The position numbers and the translations under genes were made by a program. Shown here one piece after another: positions 43,781 through 51,499 of a DNA stretch of 64,000 nucleotides (position 1 is its first letter; every line of letters starts with the position of its first letter). The notes beneath the pieces were generated by a model, which made no database searches, had not been told where the DNA came from, and saw nothing but the letters and a program-made list of their open reading frames with translations. The stretch covers positions 2,418,001 to 2,482,000 of the forward strand of contig NZ_CP026514.1 in the NCBI RefSeq assembly GCF_002953935.1, read 5' to 3'. The DNA is from Arthrobacter sp. PGP41 (GTDB lineage: Bacteria; Actinomycetota; Actinomycetes; Actinomycetales; Micrococcaceae).

Positions 43781-44345
43781 ATGAAGGTTCTGGTTGCGTA
43801 CGCCAGCAGGCACGGCTCCACCGCCGGAATAGCCGAACGTATCGCTGCCCGCATCACTGAAGACGGGATCGAGGCCGAGGCCCGGCCCGTGGCAGAAGTG
43901 GATGACGTGGGCCAGTATGAAGCCGTGGTGCTGGGCAGCGCCGCCTACTTGGTCCACTGGCTTAAGGAGGCCACAACTTTCGCCAAGCGGCACCGGCGGG
44001 AGCTCCAGGACAAAAAAAGTATGGCTTTTCAGCAGCGGCCCCCTTGGAAACGAGACCGTTGACAAGGACGGTGAGGACATCTTGAACAGCGCCAGGCCCA
44101 AGCAGTTCACCGAACTGCAGGAACTGCTCCGGCCCAGCGGAGAACAGGTCTTCTTCGGCGCGTGGGACCCGGATTCCCCGCCCATCGGCATCGGTGAGCG
44201 CCTCATCCGGCTCGCGCCGGCAGCGAAGGAAGCCCTGCCGGCAGGCGATTTCCGGGATTGGGACGCCATCGACGCCTGGGCAGACGGGATCGCCGCCGAC
44301 CTGAAATCCTGTGGCGGCCCGAACCCGGACGGCCGGTCAGGGTAA
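43781..44345 (+). pseudogene. Flavodoxin-domain protein 2, frame interrupted at an A7 run
   Basis: Frame 1 from ATG 43781 (behind CACAGGAGG) reads KVLVAYASRHGSTAGIAERI and continues to RHRRELQDKK; the coding sense then moves to the next frame as VWLFSSGPLGNE through LPAGDFRDWDAIDAWADGIA. The switch falls on seven A at 44012-44018; six A would keep one frame. The joined product is a normal flavodoxin/protoporphyrinogen oxidase HemG-like protein of about 180 residues. The cause could be a real mutation, an assembly error, or +1 frameshifting/transcript slippage on the A run. Without correction the product stops at 44062. Confidence 0.8.
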
Positions 44346-44394
44346 GCGGCCACGCCTGATGTACAGTCCGCGGTTCCGCCCGGGCGACCCCTGC

Positions 44395-44904
44395 CTATCC
44401 GCCGGCCGGGCGGCCGGCCGTGCTCCCGCCGTCGTCCGTGCCTGCATCTTCCCCCAGCAGGGGCGCGCCGGGCGGCAATAGACCGGGTTGAAGCACGCCG
44501 GGCCTGGAGAGCATGGCCCGGAGTTCCTCCAGCAACTCAAGCTGCCGGCTGTTGATTGCCATCAGCCGGTCGATCTCTGACTTCGACTGCACGTCCGTCT
44601 CGTAGTCATGGCGGGCCATGGCCGCCGCAATTGCGTCCTGGCGCTTGGCGGCAATCAACAGGATGGCGCCCTGGAGCCCGGCCAGCATGGAAAGGAAGAG
44701 GTTGAGGAGGATGTAGGGATAGGGGTCCCACGCGTCCGATGCCAGGACATAGGAATTGTACGCGGCCCATGCCGCCATGAAGGCGACGAACAGCCCCACG
44801 AAAGTCCAGCTGCCCATGCCGTTGCGGAGGACGTCGGCCGCCCGCTCGCCCCGGCTTAGGCCCTCCTTGTGCCGCGCGTGCCACGTACTTCTTCGCTCGC
44901 TCAT
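44395..44904 (-). CDS. DUF1003 membrane protein
   Basis: 169 residues. Basic N-terminus, then two membrane helices (about 31-50 and 63-85) with the DUF1003 pattern GMGSWTFVGLFVAFMAAWAA and DPYPYILLNLFLSMLAGLQG, followed by a QDAIAAAMARHDYETDVQSK helix and a Pro/Gly tail. Function unknown, common in stress-related clusters. Tail to tail with the broken flavodoxin gene; no terminator stem was seen in the 49-base gap. Confidence 0.9.
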   Translation of the reverse strand: MSERRSTWHARHKEGLSRGERAADVLRNGMGSWTFVGLFVAFMAAWAAYNSYVLASDAWDPYPYILLNLFLSMLAGLQGAILLIAAKRQDAIAAAMARHDYETDVQSKSEIDRLMAINSRQLELLEELRAMLSRPGVLQPGLLPPGAPLLGEDAGTDDGGSTAGRPAGG

Positions 44905-44934
44905 GTGCCTGGGGTCTGTGCCGGCCGGCGTGGC

Positions 44935-45705
44935 TCAGATGGCGTTCCAGCCGTTGTCAGAGGCAAGCACCACGCCGTTGATGTTCGATCCGTCCCGGCT
45001 GAGCAGGAAAGTGATTCCGGCGGCGACCTCCCCCGCTTCAGCGATGGGCGGTACGTTCACCTGCATGAACGGACCGAGGACTCCAGCTGCGAGGTCGGAC
45101 TTGAATTCGGCATGGATGTTGGTCCTGGTGCCGCCGGGGGCGACCGCATTGACGCGGATGCCCCGGCGCCCGTACATGACGGCAGAGCTGCGGGTCAGGC
45201 CAATGACGGCGTGCTTTGAAACGGTGTACGCAGCACCGGCTGCGGACCCCCGCAGGCCCGCCTCGGATGAAACATTCACGATCGAGCCGGACCCCGCAGC
45301 CAGCATGACGGGCACTGCCGCCCTCATAAGGCGCATCATTGACGTCAGATTGACATTGAGGACGCGGTCCCAGGTAGCGTCGTCGACCTCATGCACAGGC
45401 TGGAAGCTGTCCATGATCCCGGCCACGTTGGCCAGTGCGTCGATGCGCCCGCCGGCAGCAGCCACCACGCCCTGCACCACGTCCTCTTTGCTGACGTCGC
45501 CGGCCACGGGTACGAAGCCCAGTTCCGCGTAGTCCGCTACGAGCTTGTCCAGGCCCTCCGCGCTGAGGTCGCTGGCAATGACCCGCCCGCCTTCCCGGGC
45601 AACACGCAGCGCGGTGGCAAGCCCAATGCCGGAAGCGGCGCCTGTGACGATGACGGTCTGGCCCTCGAACCGGTTTGGACTGATGATTTCCTGCCAGACG
45701 GCCAT
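44935..45705 (-). CDS. Short-chain dehydrogenase/reductase
   Basis: 256 residues, classical SDR. TGAASGIGLATAL is the cofactor loop, ASDLSAEG places an Asp after strand 2 (NAD preference), NVAGIM, the catalytic Ser in IVNVSSEAG, and YTVSK supplies Tyr and Lys. Substrate unknown. ATG 45705 follows GAGGAG. The box at 45842-45829, with a -10 at the shared spacing on this strand, suggests that this gene rather than the divergent Usp gene is its DevR-type target, with a leader of about 87 bases. Confidence 0.9.
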   Translation of the reverse strand: MAVWQEIISPNRFEGQTVIVTGAASGIGLATALRVAREGGRVIASDLSAEGLDKLVADYAELGFVPVAGDVSKEDVVQGVVAAAGGRIDALANVAGIMDSFQPVHEVDDATWDRVLNVNLTSMMRLMRAAVPVMLAAGSGSIVNVSSEAGLRGSAAGAAYTVSKHAVIGLTRSSAVMYGRRGIRVNAVAPGGTRTNIHAEFKSDLAAGVLGPFMQVNVPPIAEAGEVAAGITFLLSRDGSNINGVVLASDNGWNAI

Positions 45706-45799
45706 GCCATGCTCCTCATCTCAGATAACATTCTTGCTTCCGCCAACTGGGGGTGCTCTGCTGGAATAGGCAGATATACATACAGCGGCCCACCCCCTC

Positions 45800-45842
45800 A
45801 GCATGGAGTCTCACAAGGAGCCACCACAGGGCCGAAAGTCCC
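45800..45842 (-). promoter_or_regulatory. DevR/DosR-like box between SDR and universal stress genes
   Basis: Minus-strand box GGGACTTTCGGCCC (45842-45829), the copy closest to the mycobacterial consensus. CATGCT (45805-45800) gives the shared spacing toward the SDR gene. Toward the Usp gene (ATG 45864) the box is too near to act from -43. Confidence 0.6.
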
Positions 45843-45863
45843 CTGGGCAGGAGCTAAGGAGCA

Positions 45864-46727
45864 ATGGAGGAACCGCGGTCCATCGTCGCCGGTTACGACG
45901 GCTCGGCAGAAGCCGCAGCCGCCATCCATTGGGCAGCGCAGCAGGCGGACCTGCGCGATCGTCCCCTCCACGTTGTCCATGTCTCGATTTGGCCGCTGCT
46001 GACACACAAGCTGGGCCCCGTACCAGGTGTAGCGGACAGCGGCCTGGAGCGGTCAGCCCAGGCGATCCTTGAGGAGGGCGTCAGTCGCGCTCAAGCCGCG
46101 GCACCGGGGCTGGACGTCCAGGCCACCCTGTTGCATGGGCTGCCCGCCTCGTACCTGGCTGAGATCTCCGCCGGCCAGGAGATGGTTGTTGTAGGCAGCC
46201 GGGGGCTGGGCGGATTCCTGGGGCTGCTGGTGGGTTCGGTGAGCCTTGAGCTCGCCGCCACTGCCTCCTGCCCCGTAGCAGTGATCCGGCCGGACCTCCA
46301 TCCTGGCGGACCGGTCGTCGTCGCCGTTGACGCCTCCGGTTCTCCCACGGCCCTGGCGGACGCTTGCGCCCTGGCCTCGGCATGGCAGGTGAAGCTCACT
46401 ATTGTCCACGTCCACCATGTGCCTGCAGGGTACGCGCAGCAGAACGGGCTCGACGCCGAGGCTGCCGCCGGCGAAGTGCTCCATGCAGCCCTTCACCGCG
46501 CCCGCACTCTCGCACCCTACGTTCAGATGGAGGGCAGGGTCCTCACCGATGCGTCGGTCCCGCACGCCATCCTCAAAGCCTCGGACGACGCGCGGATGCT
46601 GGTCGTGGGGACCCAAGGACACGGCTTTTTGCGGCAGACCATCGGTTCCACCGCCCATGCGGTTCTTCACCACGCGCGAGGCCCGGTCCTGATCTCCCGG
46701 CGCGGCTCCGGCGCCCACGCCCCCTGA
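45864..46727 (+). CDS. Universal stress protein, tandem UspA domains, both loops intact
   Basis: 287 residues. Domain 1 (about 5-140) has VVGSRGLGGFLGLLVGSVSL; domain 2 (about 145-280) has VVGTQGHGFLRQTIGSTAH, one residue shorter than usual between Gly residues. Domain 1 opens IVAGYDGSAEA and domain 2 VVVAVDASGS. It differs from the tandem Usp proteins at 14756 and 26832 and represents another Usp subgroup. AAGGAG precedes the ATG. Last gene of the stress island. Confidence 0.92.
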   Translation: MEEPRSIVAGYDGSAEAAAAIHWAAQQADLRDRPLHVVHVSIWPLLTHKLGPVPGVADSGLERSAQAILEEGVSRAQAAAPGLDVQATLLHGLPASYLAEISAGQEMVVVGSRGLGGFLGLLVGSVSLELAATASCPVAVIRPDLHPGGPVVVAVDASGSPTALADACALASAWQVKLTIVHVHHVPAGYAQQNGLDAEAAAGEVLHAALHRARTLAPYVQMEGRVLTDASVPHAILKASDDARMLVVGTQGHGFLRQTIGSTAHAVLHHARGPVLISRRGSGAHAP

Positions 46728-46728
46728 C

Positions 46729-46780
46729 CGCCTGACTGCCGGTTGCGGGGTGTCCGCCTGACTGCCGGTTGCGGGGTGTC
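46729..46780. repeat. Perfect 26-bp tandem duplication
   Basis: Two identical 26-bp units starting CGCCTGACTGCCGG (46729-46754 and 46755-46780), plus four bases of a third, right after the Usp stop codon. Probably a recent replication slippage product. Confidence 0.85.
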
Positions 46781-46818
46781 CGCCGGCTGGAACCACCTCC
46801 CCGGCCTATGCTGGCAAG

Positions 46819-47349
46819 GTGACCCCTGCCCCGTCCCCCGCGCCGCTGGATGTCGTCGTCCACTCGGGACCGGCCGACTGGTGGGTGATCCTCGCCGGGC
46901 TCGGCCCCCTGGCCGTCCTCATTGCCGCCCTGCTGGCCTTCTACATCAACTGGCGCACCCTCAAGCAGCGCACCGCCGCGGACAAGACTGCCCTGGAGCA
47001 GAAGCGGGAAGCGGACGCCCGGGCCCTGATGCAGAAAACCGAGGCGGACAGCCGCGCCGAATGGTGGCGGCGGACCCAGTGGGCCCTGGACCGGGCGCTG
47101 GACCAGGACGAGGGAACCAAGGCCCTGGGGCTGGCTACCCTGGAAGTGCTGGCCCGCAGCGAACTCGCGCGCACAGAAGAACTCGAGCTGTTCGACATCG
47201 CGTGGAAAAGCGTCTCCGGTGACGAGAACGGGGACGACCTTGGGGAGGAAGGCAACACCGGCCCGGAGGTGCCGTTCGTGGACGCCGGCCTCAACATGGG
47301 CGAGAATGGAACCACGGATGAAGACACAACCAAGGAGGCTGGACCATGA
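46819..47349 (+). CDS. Hypothetical single-pass membrane protein with coiled coil
   Basis: 176 residues. One membrane helix (about 21-42, WWVILAGLGPLAVLIAALLA), then a charged coiled coil (about 46-85, KQRTAADKTALEQKREADAR) and an acidic Gly-rich tail. GTG start at 46819. No family recognised. The TGA overlaps the ATG of the next small gene (ATGA), so the two are a coupled pair. Confidence 0.7.
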   Translation: MTPAPSPAPLDVVVHSGPADWWVILAGLGPLAVLIAALLAFYINWRTLKQRTAADKTALEQKREADARALMQKTEADSRAEWWRRTQWALDRALDQDEGTKALGLATLEVLARSELARTEELELFDIAWKSVSGDENGDDLGEEGNTGPEVPFVDAGLNMGENGTTDEDTTKEAGP

Positions 47350-47540
47350 GCGCAGCGTCGCCTGAACGCCGGTTTGTCCATACTCCGCGGAACACTTCCG
47401 CCAAGCCCGTCCCGAAGAAGGCCACCCCGGCTGAGCACCGTGTCCAGGTGGCGGCCGCCAGGCTGCGCGTCACCCTCGACGAACGTTTGGGCCGCGAGAC
47501 ACCGGCCAAGACCAAGGCGCTGGCCAAGGAACCCATCTAG
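47346..47540 (+). CDS. Small basic hypothetical protein
   Basis: 64 residues, rich in Ala, Lys, Arg and Pro (ERRFVHTPRNTSAKPVPKKA, VQVAAARLRVTLDERLGRET). No family recognised. The four-base overlap with the upstream membrane-protein gene and its codon usage support it as real. Confidence 0.6.
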   Translation: MSAASPERRFVHTPRNTSAKPVPKKATPAEHRVQVAAARLRVTLDERLGRETPAKTKALAKEPI

Positions 47541-47602
47541 CCCGAGTGCCGGCCGTGAAGGCGGGCACCCGGTGAGCGCTGGATAACTGGACAAGGTGGG
47601 CA

Positions 47603-48475
47603 GTGGCTGCAGTAATTCTTGGCTGGAACCCCGGTGAACGGAACCGCTGGGACTACCGCGCCGCCGTCGAGCACGTGGCCCGGTCAGGCTGGTTCCTGCA
47701 GCGCTGGAGCGTAGGCCGCGCATGGGATATCGGGCCGGGCACTGAAACCTGGCTCCTGGTACAGGGCAGGACTGACGCGGGAACCGGGCTCATCGGACAC
47801 GGGGTTGTGATGTCCGAACCATACGCGGCCGTGCCGCCGGGGGAACGTGAAGACGCCGCCTGGCACGTCAGCGTTGCTTTCGACGCCCTGCTCCCCCTCG
47901 GCGAGCAGATACGGCCCGGGGCCATCAGCCACGCCCTCCCCGGGATGGATTGGCGAGACCTCACCCTTCGTTCAGGCATGGGCCTGCCGCCTGGGGCGGA
48001 GCCGGGCCTTCGTCGGCTGTGGCGGGAGCAGGGACCGACGGCGGTTGTCCCCGCGCAGGTGGTTTCCGGAACCTACCCGCCGGACGCAGTCACCAGCATC
48101 GACGTGAACCGCTATGAGCGGGACTCCGAGGCACGCCGGATCTGCCTGGCTTTCCACGGAACGTCCTGCGCGGCCTGCGGCTTTTCATTCGAGGCCTCGT
48201 ACGGCGACGCCGGCACAGGCTACATCGACGTCCACCACGTAGTGCCGCCGGCACTGCTCGGTGACGGGTACCAGCTGGATCCCATTGTCGACCTTGTTCC
48301 GTTGTGCCCAAACTGCCACGCCCTGGCGCACCACGGCGTCAAAGAGCCACGCACAGTTTCGGAGCTCCGGAACATCATCGCTGCTGCCGGCCATCTCCGC
48401 GGCGACATTGTCAGCAATAAGGCCCTCGACGCTGAGCTCGACGCCCGGCGCATCCTCGAAGGGCCGCCAGGCTAA
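47603..48475 (+). CDS. HNH endonuclease with N-terminal PUA/EVE-like domain
   Basis: 290 residues. Residues about 1-75 begin VILGWNPGERNRWDYRAAVE and include WSVGRAWDIGPGTETWLLVQ then GLIGHGVV, a pattern like the PUA-superfamily modules that read modified bases or sense small molecules. The C-terminal HNH nuclease (about 175-265) has SCAACGFSF, the YIDVHHVVPP core and VPLCPNCHALAHH with two zinc Cys pairs. The layout resembles modification-dependent (type IV-like) restriction enzymes such as McrA relatives; I infer this. GTG start. No methylase nearby. Confidence 0.75.
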   Translation: MAAVILGWNPGERNRWDYRAAVEHVARSGWFLQRWSVGRAWDIGPGTETWLLVQGRTDAGTGLIGHGVVMSEPYAAVPPGEREDAAWHVSVAFDALLPLGEQIRPGAISHALPGMDWRDLTLRSGMGLPPGAEPGLRRLWREQGPTAVVPAQVVSGTYPPDAVTSIDVNRYERDSEARRICLAFHGTSCAACGFSFEASYGDAGTGYIDVHHVVPPALLGDGYQLDPIVDLVPLCPNCHALAHHGVKEPRTVSELRNIIAAAGHLRGDIVSNKALDAELDARRILEGPPG

Positions 48476-48898
48476 CGGAGCGGTCTGCCTGGCTGGCATC
48501 GGGACATTTTCGCCTTCGCGGGTGCAGCGGTCCGAGCAGGCATATCCACTTCCTCCTCCTCCGGCGCTTCTCCCAACCCCAGCTCCGCGAGAACCCAGGG
48601 GTTGCCGAAAGTATTCGCGACGCAGCTGATCAGCGCTTCTCAGCCTCCGGGGCCTGATCAGCCGCGGCGAGGACACGTTCCAGCGACGGTGGCTCCCGGG
48701 TGCAGGCCGCCAACAGGATTGAGGACTCCAGCGCGGCGACTTCGTGCGCGCACTGTGTGCCGGAGAGATGCGGGCCCTCACCTTGCCCGAACGACGACGC
48801 TACGCATCCTGCTGGCGGAACGCCACTGCGCCCCAAGCCCGCCCCACGCCAATTCCCGGCCTGAAGAAAGAAAATGGCGGAAAGCCACGCTGCCGCCC
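48476..48898. other. Gene-free stretch, possible coding remnants on the minus strand
   Basis: About 420 bases with no complete gene. On the minus strand a frame beginning after a stop at 48642 reads LISCVANTFGNPWVLAELGL and ends near 48475, while another frame ending at 48630 reads SILLAACTREPPSLERVLAA. Neither has a start codon or ribosome site. They could be pieces of a decayed gene; this is weak. Confidence 0.3.
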
Positions 48899-48957
48899 TT
48901 GACGGCTGCAAAACGTTTTGCATATAGTGATGCAAGCAACATACAAAACGTTTTGCA
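48899..48957 (+). promoter_or_regulatory. lacI-family promoter with two operator palindromes
   Basis: -35 TTGACG (48899-48904) and -10 TATAGT (48923-48928) with an 18-bp spacer. The perfect 16-bp palindrome TGCAAAACGTTTTGCA (48907-48922) fills the spacer; a second copy with 12-bp core CAAAACGTTTTG (48944-48955) lies over the expected start of transcription. Centres are 35 bp apart. This is the typical LacI/GalR operator form and should give tight autorepression. Confidence 0.85.
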
Positions 48958-48969
48958 AAGGAACGGTCG

Positions 48970-49992
48970 ATGGCGACGAAGGTAAACATCCGGGACGTAG
49001 CGAAAGCTGCAGGCGTGTCCGTGACCACTGTGTCCCACGCCCTGAGCGAAGCGCACAGCTCCCGGGTGAATGCCCAAACTGTCGAGCACATCAAAGCCGT
49101 CGCCGGCGACCTCGGCTACGCACCGAACCGTTTGGCGAGCGGACTGCGGAACCAGCGCTCCCAGATCCTGGGCCTTGTCAGCGACGAGATCACCACCACC
49201 CCCTTCGCCGGCGCCATGATCCAGGGCGCACAGGACGCCGCCTCAGAGCACGGACACCTGCTGATGGTGGTCAACTCCGGCCTGGACAATGAACTGGAGC
49301 GCCAGGAGATCCGGGCACTGCAGCAGCACCAGGTTGACGGAATCATCTTCGCCCGGATGTTCAACCAGCTGGTGTCCGTACCCGATGAACTCAGCGCGGT
49401 TCCCACCATCGTGCTGGACGCCACCACGGACAACCCCGGGCTGTCCTCGGTAGTGCCGGACGAATTCGGGGCCGGCGAGTCCGCTGCCGAACTCCTGGTG
49501 GCGGCAGGCCACCGCAGGATTGCCATGATCAACAATGAGGACGACATTCCTGCCGCCCACGAACGGCTCGCGGGTTTTCGTTCAGCCCTGGCCCGCCATG
49601 GACTGAAGCTGCCGGCGGACCGCCTGGTGGCTGGGCATCCGAGCACTGCCGGCGGGCGTGCGGCTGCACTGGATCTGCTGTCCGGAACGGAACGGCCCAC
49701 CGCGTTGTTCTGTTTCAACGACCAGATGGCCATGGGCGCCTACCAGGCAGCCGGCTATCTTGGCCTGGACATCCCGGCGGACCTCTCGATTGTGGGGGTG
49801 GACAACCTGGAACTGATTGCCGACGCCCTCTGGCCGGGGCTATCCACCATGGCCCTCCCCCACTATGAAATGGGCCGGTGGGTGGTCCATAAGCTGCTCA
49901 ACGAACTTGAGAACCCCGGCGCACCCCGGGTGCATGAAAAGATCGCCTGCCCGCTGGTCGAGCGGGACTCCGTGGCCCCGCCCAGGAACTGA
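48970..49992 (+). CDS. LacI-family transcriptional regulator of fructan/sucrose operon
   Basis: 340 residues. N-terminal helix-turn-helix VNIRDVAKAAGVSVTTVSHA, hinge with YAPNRLASGLRNQR, and a periplasmic-binding-protein-like core (GLVSDEI, VVNSGLDNE, VDGIIFARMF, TALFCFNDQMAMGAY, DLSIVGVDNLEL). The effector is probably fructose, sucrose or a derivative, judged from the downstream GH32 gene. ATG 48970 follows AAAGGAACGG. The two operators in its promoter point to autorepression; no matching palindrome was seen before the transporter genes, so these may be read through from this promoter. Confidence 0.92.
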   Translation: MATKVNIRDVAKAAGVSVTTVSHALSEAHSSRVNAQTVEHIKAVAGDLGYAPNRLASGLRNQRSQILGLVSDEITTTPFAGAMIQGAQDAASEHGHLLMVVNSGLDNELERQEIRALQQHQVDGIIFARMFNQLVSVPDELSAVPTIVLDATTDNPGLSSVVPDEFGAGESAAELLVAAGHRRIAMINNEDDIPAAHERLAGFRSALARHGLKLPADRLVAGHPSTAGGRAAALDLLSGTERPTALFCFNDQMAMGAYQAAGYLGLDIPADLSIVGVDNLELIADALWPGLSTMALPHYEMGRWVVHKLLNELENPGAPRVHEKIACPLVERDSVAPPRN

Positions 49993-50053
49993 CCTGCAGA
50001 GCCCCCGGGCCAGGTGCTGTTATCCGCTTTCCCTAATTCCCCCAAAAAAGATC

Positions 50054-50085
50054 GGGAACGCAGCCGTTGCAGCGGCCGCGTTCCC
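50054..50085 (+). terminator. Hairpin between lacI and the transporter operon
   Basis: GGGAACGC (50054-50061) pairs with GCGTTCCC (50078-50085), with an inner GCCG/CGGC pairing. No T tail. It could be a weak terminator or a processing hairpin that adjusts expression of the transporter relative to the regulator. Confidence 0.45.
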
Positions 50086-50135
50086 AGCAGGACCCCGTCA
50101 CACCCCTCCACCCTGTCTAAGCAGAAAGACTGATC

Positions 50136-51428
50136 ATGAACAAGAAGCTCACCAAGGTCCTGGCGACCAGCATAGCCGCCGTCGCCCTCACCGCCACCCT
50201 CGCCGGCTGCGGCAAGGGCAGCGCGTCCTCCTCCAGCGAAGGTTCCGGGGAGATTGCCCTTTGGACCCACAACGCCGGTAACCCGGACGAGCTGGCTGCG
50301 GTCCAGAAGATCGTGGACTCCTACAACGGCAGCCAGGACAAAGTGAAGATCAAGGTCCAGGCCTTCCCGCAGGACTCCTACAACGACTCTGTCGTTTCCG
50401 CCGCCGCCGCGGGGAACCTCCCCTGCATCGTGGACATCGACGGCCCCAACGTGCCGAACTGGGCGTGGGCCGGATACCTGAAGCCCCTGGAACTGGATGC
50501 CGACCTTTCCAAGCAGCTCCCCAGCACAGTGGCTGAATGGGACGGAAAGCCCTACGCGGTGGGCTACTACGACGTCGCGCTGGCCATGATGGCACGCACC
50601 TCAGACCTGGAGGCCGCCGGGGTGCGGGCTGCCACCATCGAGCAGCCCTGGACCAAAGAGGAGTTCCAGGACGCCCTGACAAAGCTCAAGGCCCTCGGCA
50701 AGTGGGAGCACCCGCTGGACCTGGGCACCGCCGGCACCGGCGAATGGCTTCCGTACGCCTACTCCCCCTTCCTGCAGTCCTTCGGCGGAGACCTGGTCAA
50801 CCGCGACGGCTTCCAGAGCGCCGAGGGCGAGCTCAACGGGGACAAGGCTGTGGCGTGGGCCGAGTGGTTCCGCGGCCTGGCCGACCAGGGATTCATGGCC
50901 AAGAAGAGCGGCAAGGATTCCACCCAGGACTTCCTAAACAACAAGAGCGCCATCGTCTACACCGGTTCATGGGCTGCGGACAAGGCCAAGGCCGCGCTCG
51001 GTGACGACCTGGTGGTTATGCCCCCTGTTGACCTGGGTGAAGGCCCCAAGATCGGCGGCGCCTCCTGGCAGTGGGGCGTCACCAGCGGCTGCAGCAATTC
51101 CGAGGCCGCTATGGACTACCTCTCCTACTCCCTGAAGCCGGAGAACATCGCCGCCGTCGCCAAAGCCACCGGAGCCATCCCCGCCAGCAATGAGGCGGCA
51201 GCCCTGATCCCGGCCTTCGCCGAGGGCGGCGCCAACCGGATCTTCATGGACTTCTCGCGTGAATACGCCGTCATGCGCCCCGAGACACCCGCCTACCCGT
51301 TCATCGCCACTGAATACGGCAAGGCCGTCCAGGACATCCTGAACGGTGCAGACCCGAAGTCCACCCTGGACAGCGCCGTGAAGGCGATAGACGCCAACAT
51401 CAAGTCCAACGGCGGCTACAAGAAATAG
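50136..51428 (+). CDS. ABC transporter sugar-binding lipoprotein
   Basis: 430 residues. Lipoprotein signal with lipobox LAGC (Cys25). The mature part is a type-1 extracellular binding protein: IALWTHNAGNPDELAAVQKI, CIVDIDGPNVPNWAWAGYLK, YYDVALAMMARTS, YTGSWAADKAKAAL and GGASWQWGVTSG. It would deliver a fructo-oligosaccharide or sucrose to the two permeases downstream. No ATPase gene is in the cluster; a shared MsiK-type ATPase elsewhere in the genome is the likely partner, as is usual in actinobacteria. Confidence 0.93.
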   Translation: MNKKLTKVLATSIAAVALTATLAGCGKGSASSSSEGSGEIALWTHNAGNPDELAAVQKIVDSYNGSQDKVKIKVQAFPQDSYNDSVVSAAAAGNLPCIVDIDGPNVPNWAWAGYLKPLELDADLSKQLPSTVAEWDGKPYAVGYYDVALAMMARTSDLEAAGVRAATIEQPWTKEEFQDALTKLKALGKWEHPLDLGTAGTGEWLPYAYSPFLQSFGGDLVNRDGFQSAEGELNGDKAVAWAEWFRGLADQGFMAKKSGKDSTQDFLNNKSAIVYTGSWAADKAKAALGDDLVVMPPVDLGEGPKIGGASWQWGVTSGCSNSEAAMDYLSYSLKPENIAAVAKATGAIPASNEAAALIPAFAEGGANRIFMDFSREYAVMRPETPAYPFIATEYGKAVQDILNGADPKSTLDSAVKAIDANIKSNGGYKK

Positions 51429-51499
51429 CCGGAGCACGCCGGAGGGATGCGCCGCAGCGCGCCGCATCCCTCCGGCCGCCCGACCTACGGAGACCCCTC

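Noticed and set aside
48476..48898. Pseudogene call for minus-strand fragments
   Set aside because: Fragments are short, without start codons, and no parent family could be named; recorded only as a weak remark.
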